A stretch of 64,000 nucleotides of DNA. It comes from Pinus tabuliformis (Eukaryota; Streptophyta; Pinopsida; Pinales; Pinaceae). Below are positions 56,641 through 64,000 of this stretch, piece after piece (position 1 is the first letter of the stretch; each line of letters begins with the position of its first letter). The stretch is from assembly GCA_031772625.1 (NCBI GenBank), contig CM062818.1:209484742-209548741 (forward strand), given 5' to 3'. Both the position numbers and the translations under genes were made by a program. The notes below the pieces were generated by a model, which made no database searches, was not told the origin of the DNA, and worked only from the letters and a program-made list of their open reading frames with translations.

Positions 56641-57462
56641 CTAATGATGTTTTCCGAGTACACATCCGGAACAAACACCATCTCTGCAAGATACCATAGG
56701 AAGACCTGTCACCATATTTTCTTTACATAGATGTTGAAGGGAGCGATAGTTTAAGTGACCAAATCGCTCATGCCAAAGTTTGCTCACTTCATCGTTATGA
56801 GCAACAAATACTGAGGGAAGATTTGATGACCCAAAGTTGTGAAACTTATACAACCTTGTAGAATCATCAACAATGCCATTAGCTAAAATCTTTTTAGGAT
56901 CTCTTAGGTCCTTGATTACAAGATCATGAGGTGAAAATTCAACGATTTTACCTTCACCTGAATGAGTTATCTGATATACAGATAGAAGGTTGCAGGATAA
57001 GGTTGGAACACATAATACATCATTAAACTGAACATTGTCTAGATGAACAGTTCCAGTCCCTACAACACTAAGAGATCTATCATCACCAACATATATATTT
57101 TTGGTGTTACAATCATTTAAAGAAGAAAACATGGCTTTGTTTTTGGCCATGTGATAAGAAGCTCCAGAATCAATGAGCCACTCATGAGAATGAGAAGAAG
57201 AAGATACATTTAATGCATAACCAGACCGAGATGATTGACAACAACATGCAGAAAGTGCCATTGCTGAAGATGAAGTTGAAGTTGAAGAATGCTCCACATG
57301 GATGTTATGTTTCTTCATCGCTGCTTCCAAGGCTTCCATCTTCTTAAAGCATTTGGATTCTAAGTGGCCATCTCGATTACAAAAGTTGCAATGTCTATCA
57401 GTCTTCTTCCATTTGTTTTTATTTGTCTTATCATTTTGTTGAAATGATTTTTCATTTTGAGG
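56641..57462 (-). pseudogene. copia-3 CCHC knuckle, protease and GAG-pre-integrase
   Basis: Between TAG codons at 57463 and 56641, in one frame with gag. CNFCNRDGHLESKC (about 57350-57392) is an intact nucleic-acid-binding knuckle. LIDSGASYHMA (about 57143-57180) is an intact aspartic protease site. The HHCC segment (LWHERFGHLNYRSLQHLC ... CSGCVLGKHH) precedes integrase. Both flanking stops probably replace Gln. Confidence 0.87.
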
Positions 57463-58230
57463 CTAAGATTGCTTAGGACCCTTGTTTGGTTTAGGACCAT
57501 TCTTTTTAGGATATGACTTCTTAGGATTCTTTGAATTTGGTTGCTGCTGGGCAGCTAACGCTTTCTTGGAAGAGTTTCCAAGATTAAGAAGACCAAGGTG
57601 TAAGAGTTTTTCTTGTTCTCTTATTAAAGAATCACAAAAAGAGTCAAAGGAAGGGGACTTGTAGTCTGTTCCTTGAGAAATGAAGGCTTCTCTTGTAGAA
57701 TGGAAGGTGGAAACAAACATAGAGTAGGCTGGTCCCAACTTAGTAAGAATGGAATAGATAAGGTTACTATCTTCTTTATTAACTTTAACACCTTCCAAGA
57801 GATATCTAAGGGTCTTGAACTTGGACAAGAAATCTTCAATGCAAGAAAAGTTATTAGGGTCCAATGTAAGCAATTCATTTTCAAGTTGATGGGCTCTAAG
57901 TTCATTTTTAATCCCAAAGACTCTATTGATTTGTTTCATTGCTTCATTAGGAGTATCAAATTCTGCAATATGGAATCTAAGATCTGGAGAAATAGACATC
58001 CCTATCAATCCACGTGCTTGATCTTGCCTATTTTCCCATTTAGCGGCCTTATCTTCATCCTTTGGTTTCTTTTCTTGGCCTGAGGCTATTCTGTAGAGAC
58101 CTTTACTTCTAAGTAAATCCTCAATGTAGGACAACCATTGGAAGTAGTTGGTGCTATCAAGGGTAACTTGATATTGACTTTCCATTTCAACAGAAACTGA
58201 AGCTAAAGATGCTAAAAATAAGTGTTCCAA
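57463..58230 (-). pseudogene. copia-3 gag
   Basis: 255 codons from the ATG at 58230 (an in-frame alternative Met lies 15 codons on, at about 58185). Copia gag (UBN2-type) with NYFQWLSYIEDLLRSKGLYR and a Lys/Asn/Pro-rich basic tail that leads into the knuckle after the TAG at 57463. About 890 bp of leader separates it from the PBS. Confidence 0.88.
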
Positions 58231-58452
58231 TGGATAGATCTCGAAAAATTAGGCTGGTTTAAAAAAAACGGCTCTTAAAACGGCTTCCGGATGAAGAAGT
58301 TATGGCTTTTTGAAAAAACGTTGATGAAGTCGCCGACGAAGTGCGGGAATGAGCGGAAATGAAAAGATCCGCCCCCAAAAAATGGAGACTTGAACCCAAG
58401 ACCTATACTATCTTAGAATAGCTTTGAACCAATTGAGCTATACAAAAAATTT

Positions 58453-58483
<31 letters not shown>

Positions 58484-59119
58484 GGGTTGATGCTTTGGGT
58501 TGTGTGCTTGCTTTGAGAAGGCCCTTTTGCCCTACAAAACAAAAAAACATAAAACCCAACATGGACATACAAAAAAATGAACCTTGCGGCTCGAAGTTAG
58601 CTTTAGCCGAAAAACTAAATATTTTCAAAAATGAACCTTGAGGCTCAAAGTTAGCTTTAGCCGGAAACTAAATATTTTCCTCAATGTTTCTGATTTTCCG
58701 AGATCACACTAGGGTGTAGGGAAAAGAGCATATGCATGAGAAAAATCCTTCCTTTCTGTTTCTGATTTGCCCAGATCGCACAGAGTCGCAGGGCAAAGAG
58801 CATACGTAGAAATGAAAGGTATAGATCCGGTAATGAAAAAGGCTAAATAAACCGAAACCGAAATAAACAGAGAGAAAATAACTGTAAACTGCAAATAAAC
58901 ACTGTATACCTCCACATCTAAAAAATGACGCAGCTAGGGCTACCAGAAACCTTTATGTGTGAAATGAAAGGGGTTCCTCACTAGAATAGATGCTCCCAAC
59001 ACAACAGAGCAGTCCTCTCGGCCCGAAAGTAGTCAGAAATAGCAGATCTAGGAAACGGCAGTCGGATGCAATTCTACCGGCTTCAGATTTGGATCACCAA
59101 CGGACGCGACCATCAAATA
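58231..59119 (-). other. copia-3 leader
   Basis: Non-coding. Contains a (GA)n tract running into a G run of about 16 (58453-58487), and two similar copies of a segment containing 'aatgaaccttgNggctc' (about 58576 and 58630). Confidence 0.6.
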
Positions 59120-59131
59120 GCTCTGATACCA
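59120..59131 (-). promoter_or_regulatory. copia-3 primer binding site (initiator tRNA-Met)
   Basis: Minus strand tggtatcagagc directly adjoining the 5' LTR. Confidence 0.92.
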
Positions 59132-59583
59132 TGTAGGAATTTACAGGGTAAGTTCCTGAGACAGAACACCAAAGGACACCGCTCACAACCAGATCGCAGA
59201 TCAATACACCAGTATTTTTGACGTGGTTAAAACCCTCAAAGAGGGAAACAGTCCACGGCCTGAGCCAACGCAGCCACTTCAGGAAATTTATTAATAAAAG
59301 AAGGAAAATTTACATATGCTTCTCTCATGCACGGATTACCCTACAAATGACCCTCCATGCGCTTTAAATAGAAAGCATGGACCAATCATGTGTCAAGCCA
59401 CGGATCAAATGTCAGTAATACTGAGGAGAGAATGAACCGTCGGATCACTACATATTGTGACCGTCAGATTGTAAGTTACAAAATGTACAAGGTAAAGAAA
59501 CACACTTTACCTAACTCTATACCTAACTCTATGCTAGAACAAGTTGTACTTAACTATTTCCTATGTGTCGGAATATCCTAACA
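59132..59583 (-). repeat. copia-3 LTR, right copy (5' LTR)
   Basis: 452 bp, about 22 differences from the left copy by eye, no net length change. Confidence 0.95.
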
Positions 59584-59588
59584 GGTTG

Positions 59589-60416
59589 TTGATGAAGTAG
59601 CAGGTGCCTACATAGCCTGGGGTGGGAGTGCATGTCTCCAAATAACCCAAGCCGAATGTTGTTATGTTGAAACTGATGAATGTGAAGCAAGTGCCTACTA
59701 AAGTGGGGTGGGAGGGCACGTCTCCAACGGAAACCCGCTTCGAATGCTGCTCCAGAATTAAAATGGACATAACTCGGTCAATATAACTCAGAATATTTAT
59801 TATAACCTATTTTTGGAAGCAGAAGGACCATTTTGCATCTTCCCATGTGTTGGAAATCCTTATATGGACACTTTAGAATCTCAAATTCGTGTTGCAATTT
59901 TTCCGCTGTCACCAAAGTTCTAAAAAAATAGTTGATTTTAAATTAGCGATATCTCCCACATCCGAACTCTGATTCGACCCTCAAGAGGAGCTCATATCTA
60001 CAATAATGTTTTTGAAATTCTACACAAAAACTTTAAAAAATGATAGGAGAGTCACCGTCCACCAGTTGTCATGAGAAAATAATCTACAACATAGCTGATT
60101 TTAAATCATCGATATCTCCCTCATACAGACTTCGATTCAACCAACTTTTTTTTTAATTTTAGTATTTTTTCACAAAGAATCCAGATTTGGTATTTGTTTT
60201 TGTAAATATTGCACCAAATGGTTCAGATATGATCTACAAACTCACCGCCAAAAAAATAATTCCTGCAAAAAAATGAAAAAAGAAAAATTCTTCCTGCTTG
60301 GCCCAAGAAAGTGCTATGTGGAGGTCGCAGCGCATGCCTAAAGTTTGTTGAATATTGCTGCAAAAAATTGAAACTGAAATATGCATGGAACCCTCATTCC
60401 CATGTAATCATAACTT
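59589..60416 (-). other. LARD-1 internal region, PBS-proximal part
   Basis: About 830 bp with no open frame of note. A loose repeat 'gattttaaatYaNcgatatctccc' appears near 59935 and 60098. Two related segments with 'gtgcctac' and 'ggggtgggag' lie at 59607 and 59691. Confidence 0.55.
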
Positions 60417-60429
60417 GGCTGTGATACCA
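60417..60429 (-). promoter_or_regulatory. LARD-1 primer binding site (initiator tRNA-Met-like)
   Basis: Minus strand tggtatcacagcc, one base inside the right LTR. It matches the usual tggtatcagagc except for one internal base, and fixes the element's orientation. Confidence 0.75.
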
Positions 60430-60430
60430 C

Positions 60431-61408
60431 TGATCCAGATCTTGGGGGGAGGCCCCAAGATCTGAAAATTTAAAATACCAGAAGAAAAAGACGAGAATGC
60501 CCAATAAACAAAACCACAAAGAAATTTTTTATTAAACAAACAATAATTGTAAGGACTACATTGTGGTGGACTATCTGTCCTTTTACAAAATGCGACTTGT
60601 TACTTATAGTATTTTTCAGTTAAAATACCACAGGTCAATTCCATAGGTGAATGAATAACCATGGGTGGATGCCACAATACCACGGGTAAATTCCATGGGT
60701 TAATAAATAACATGGGTGGATGTCACAATACCATGGGTCAATTCCGTGGGTGAATGAATACCATGGGTGGATGCCACAATACCATGGGCAAATACCATGG
60801 GTGAATGAATACCATGGGTGGATGTCACTTACAATACCATGGGTGGATGCCACTTACAATACCATGGGTTGATGCCATTTTCCATTCGGATCGTTAACTA
60901 ATCCAGATCTTGGGGGGAGGCCCTAAGATCTGAAAATTTAAAATGCCAGAAGAAAAATGACGAGAATGCCCAATAAACAAAACCACAAAGAAACTTTTTA
61001 TTAAACATATAATAGTTGTAAGGAATACATTGTGGTGGAATATCTATCCTTTTACAAAATGCGACTTTTTACTTATAGTATTTTTCAGTTAAAATACCAC
61101 GGGTCAATTCCATGGGTGAATGAATACCATGGGTGGATGTCACAATACCACAAGTCAATTCCATGGGTTAATGAATACCATGGGTGGATGTCACAATACC
61201 ACGGGTCAATTCCATGGGTGAATGAATACCATGGGTGGATGCCACAATACCATGGGAAAATACCATGGGTGAACGAATACCATGGATGGATGTCACTTAC
61301 AATACCATGGGTGGATGCCACTTACAATACCATGGGTAAATCTCATGGGTGGATGAATAACATGAGTGGATGAATACCATGGGTTAATGCCATTTTCCAT
61401 TCGGATCA
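60431..61408 (-). repeat. LARD-1 right (5') LTR: two subunits with minisatellite
   Basis: 978 bp. Subunit A' (60431-60893), linker ttaac (60894-60898), subunit B' (60899-61408). Same architecture and linker position as the left LTR; it is longer because the minisatellite in B' has more units. Confidence 0.85.
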
Positions 61409-63661
61409 CTCATGGGGAAACATTAATAAGACAAAAGTCCATTTATAGGGGTGGAACTATTCCCCTTTCACCCATTGGGAGATTACCAGTGTTTTAGAAT
61501 TCTCCTTGAAGGAGAAGTGGGACTTCTTTAAATATCTTGGTATTCCAATCTCCTTGTCTTTGTCAAACTTAGAATGTTGGGAGGAAATCCTTGATAAATT
61601 TAGGAAGAAAATCCAAGGTTGGGGAGTACAATGGATATCCTCGACATGAATAATTATATTGATTAAGTCAGTCCTCTCCTCCCTACTAATCTATTTATGC
61701 TCAGAATTGGTTCCCCCCAAGGTTATCCTTACACAAATGGGAATATTAATTAGAATATTTCTTTGGTAGGGAGGTAGGAAGAATTAAAGAAAAAATCATC
61801 TAGTCTAATAGAATACTGTTCGACTTCCAAAAGCCAATGGTGGATTGGAAATGAAAGACCCCCTTTATATGAACCTTGCTTTGGGTGCAAAGCTTGTATG
61901 GAAATTAGTGTCAAATACTGAAGGTGGTGGAAACTGGCACTAATTTGCAAATACTTCAAGAGGAATTGCCTAATTATAGCTGAAAATGCTTCACAGACAT
62001 GAACCTGCTCCAAAATTTAGGCTATTTGTAAGGAAGAAACCCATATAATTATTGACCATATTAGTTGGAAATAAGGAAATGGAGCCATAATCAACATTTG
62101 TTACGACTCTTTTTCCTGTCAAGGACCCCTTAAAAAAATGATCAACTGAAGGATTTGAAATTATGGATGATATAAAGGGGATATAAAAAAATATTGGACA
62201 TTTCATAATGGGATAGTCAACGATATTGGAAAAGAGGGCAAGGGAATATCTCCCGAATCAGCTCACTGCATAATGGAACAATCTCATCTATCATCTAAAG
62301 GGAATGGCTCCGGTTTTAAAACAAAGGAAATACTACCACATTTGGATCAAGATTCTAAATTAGGTATATTTAGTTCAAGATGGATATTCCATGCTTATAA
62401 CATTCCTCCTGTACCCTCCCCCAAACCGAATTTGGGCTAGTATATTGAAGAAAGATAGTATGCCTAAAATTAACACCTTTTGATGGGCCATAGTTCATGG
62501 TAAAATTACCACTATTGAAAATCTTAGGTGAAGAAATATTAGTGGATTGTCGAGTTGTGTCCAGTGCTGCAATGCTGAAAAAAATATCCCCCACCTTTTC
62601 TAGCAATGACTCTTCACCCTAGAATTATCTTGGAAAATTGCCTTTGTCCCTATTTGCAACATAGACACAATTCCTCACACATAAGATAAAATGTTTGTAA
62701 CATGGAGAAGAATTTATCCCTGTCCCAACAAAGATACCTCTATCCCTATCCATTACTGGGTTTCCCTTCCCTATTATCTCTGTTGGTCAATATGGATCGC
62801 TAGAAATAAAAATAAAATTCAAAGAAGAAGACCCCACTCCTCTCAAAGTGGTTGATAAGGGCATCTCTATGCTCTTAGAGAACATTTCAGCTCATGGCCT
62901 AGATAGAAAAGATATGACATTTTTAAACTCCTTGGATGCAACTTGGATAAAAGTTTTCCTACTCCCTTCAAAGAAAGAACCCCTCCAAGTTTGGCCCAAA
63001 ACCTATAGGGTCTCATGCATTAGAATGAATCAACAAGAATTTCAAGTTTGGTTGTTAAATTTTTTTTCTTTCTCCTTGTTTTTTGACGAAGATTCTAGAG
63101 GAAACCTTGGGGAGGTTGGAGCAGAAGTGATCGTCTTTGATCCTAGTGGAAACAAGGTGTCTCATTTTTCTTGGGGACTTAGGAGAGCAACCAACAACTA
63201 AATAGAGTTTCTGGAATTATGGAAAGGGATTGAAATTTCAAGTGATCATAAAATATCTAAGATACATGTATTTGGAGAATCCTTATTGGTCATCCAAAAA
63301 TTAAAAAAAAGGAAAAAATTAATCGCTAATGACCTAGCTCCAACCAATTAAAGAATCCTTTACTTGTTGTCCAAGATATAAGGAGTAATTTTTTTTTCAC
63401 ATCCTTCAACTCTTGAACTTAGAGGCTGACAAATTAGTAGAAAAACGTCTCTTTGATGTCTCAAGGAACAATCAATTTGAACCAAAGGAGTTTCTTCAAA
63501 CTAATTCCATAATATTCAAAGTAGGAGAAACCCATATTTCAACACCAACAGGATGCGAGTGGTATTACCGACTGACAGGGTGGGACGTCAATATCCTCCC
63601 TCCTGAATCCCCTCTCTCCTTTTATAGTGTCGTAAATCAATCTTGGGTAACAAGTGTTTAA
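61409..63661 (+). pseudogene. LINE piece 4 (RT thumb, zinc-binding region, RNase H)
   Basis: Resumes after LARD-1 and its duplication ctcat. EKWDFFKYLGIPIS (about 61530-61560) and GGLEMKDPLYMNLALGAKLVWKL (61839-61905, in parts) are typical of the region after plant LINE RT. KINTFWAIVHGKITTIENLR-like residues near 62468-62530 and C-x2-C around 62560 correspond to the zf-RVT domain. From 63110 an RNase H follows (EVIVFDPSGN, RRATNN, VFGESLLVI, LNLEADKLV), with several acidic positions still visible. The natural end appears to be near 63661. Many stops and frame changes occur. Confidence 0.8.
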
Positions 63662-64000
63662 TGGATGGGGATATGTGGCCACCTTTTAAGTTATTGCATT
63701 ATCACCTTGGAAACTTATTAATTAATGAAAGCCAACCCGAGATCATCATTCACTGGCATAGTTGAGGGGCTGGAACAACTTGGCTAGGTAAAAGTTTATT
63801 TCCCTTGCTTCAAATCAACCTAATTGCTTAGAGATCCAGAGTGAGTGACTTGGATATGGGGAAGGAATTCTTATCAATGCAGGGTGGATTGTGTAACAAA
63901 ATGAATTGACTTGATTTATTGATGGCCTCGGTCATCAGTTGGAATTTGGAGGAAACTCTTCGTAACATTTGTGGGATGCTCTCGGGTTCCTGCAATTTAA
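63662..64000. other. LINE 3' untranslated region or flank, no gene
   Basis: No frame or motif recognised. No poly(A) tail is visible before the window ends, so the LINE 3' end may lie outside. Confidence 0.5.

Larger units (their letters stand above)
53574..59583 (-). mobile_element. copia-3: Copia LTR retrotransposon nested in LARD-1
   Basis: 6010 bp, minus strand. Two 452-bp LTRs (53574-54025, 59132-59583), tgtaggaa...cctaaca, flanked by the perfect duplication ggttg (53569-53573, 59584-59588). Initiator-Met PBS and purine tract present. Order gag, protease, integrase, RT, RNase H. Broken by TAG codons at 57463, 56641 and 54959 and a frame change near 55375. LTR divergence is about 5% by eye, older than copia-2 and chromovirus-1, yet younger than LARD-1, which it interrupts. 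Confidence 0.95.
52187..61408 (-). mobile_element. LARD-1: non-autonomous LTR element with minisatellite-bearing double LTRs
   Basis: Left and right terminal repeats (52187-53075, 60431-61408) begin tgatcc/tgatcN and end gatca, and are flanked by the exact duplication ctcat (52182-52186, 61409-61413) in the LINE. A primer-site-like sequence (minus strand tggtatcacagcc, 60417-60429) and a purine tract next to the left LTR (53076-53088) set the minus orientation. After removing copia-3, only about 1.34 kb of internal DNA remains and it contains no gag or pol, so the element must have depended on another element's proteins. Size and lack of coding resemble LARD/TRIM elements. I know of no family with this LTR structure. 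Confidence 0.82.
36590..63661 (+). mobile_element. L1-like LINE, split into four pieces by three LTR elements
   Basis: Four collinear plus-strand pieces read as one non-LTR retrotransposon: 36590-36642 (endonuclease end), 44543-46049 (endonuclease to RT), 51903-52186 (RT palm) and 61414-63661 (RT thumb, zinc-binding region and RNase H). Each gap is filled exactly by an LTR element with target duplications. Frequent stops and frame changes in every piece show it is long dead. The 5' start is not visible (the decayed chromovirus lies to the left), and no poly(A) tail is seen before the window end. Confidence 0.85.

Noticed and set aside
60635-61373. Long open frames on both strands in the LARD-1 right LTR
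   Set aside because: They encode only the 51-bp minisatellite; openness follows from a period divisible by three.

Overview
The window looks like gene-poor, repeat-dominated nuclear DNA of a plant with a large genome. The evidence is nested Copia and Ty3/Gypsy LTR retrotransposons primed by initiator-tRNA-Met, a plant chromovirus, an L1-like LINE with a C-terminal RNase H, and AT-rich spacers. The family resemblances and long, old nests fit a gymnosperm, but that is inference. I see no bacterial-type operons, tRNA, rRNA or CRISPR. Almost everything recognisable is a mobile element; only one open frame (28175-29170, minus) could be a low-copy gene.

Left third. A decayed plus-strand coding region of unknown family (17-2855) is followed by an LTR-like tail with a TATA motif. 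A Copia element (copia-1, 5257-21502, target duplication gaaag) sits in degenerate coding-like DNA, and its protease region is split by a complete Ty3/Gypsy element in the opposite orientation (gypsy-1, 6871-18133, target duplication agttg).

Middle. 21.5-31 kb is mostly non-coding and AT-rich, with several direct duplications, a 240-bp hairpin at 23976-24215, and the 331-codon frame at 28175-29170 carrying four 42-bp repeats. 31.1-36.4 kb is a strongly decayed minus-strand chromovirus related to the much better preserved one at 46-52 kb.

Right half. One decayed plus-strand LINE runs from about 36.59 to 63.66 kb, cut into four collinear pieces by three LTR elements: copia-2 (36643-44537, TSD catat), the chromovirus (46050-51902, near-TSD gcccc/acccc) and a large non-autonomous element here called LARD-1 (52187-61408, TSD ctcat). 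LARD-1 has double LTRs built from a 51-bp CCATGG-rich minisatellite, and is itself split by copia-3 (53574-59583, TSD ggttg).

LTR divergence counted by eye agrees with the nesting: gypsy-1 about 2% inside copia-1 about 6%. The younger insertions are the chromovirus (4 differences in 333 bp) and copia-2 (about 1.5%); copia-3 is about 5%. Nearly all in-frame stops in these elements are TAG, many at codons where the family has Gln or Trp, as expected from CHG-cytosine deamination in methylated DNA. The most novel-looking items are the minisatellite-based double LTR of LARD-1, the RNase H domain upstream of reverse transcriptase in gypsy-1, and the repeat-bearing frame at 28-29 kb.
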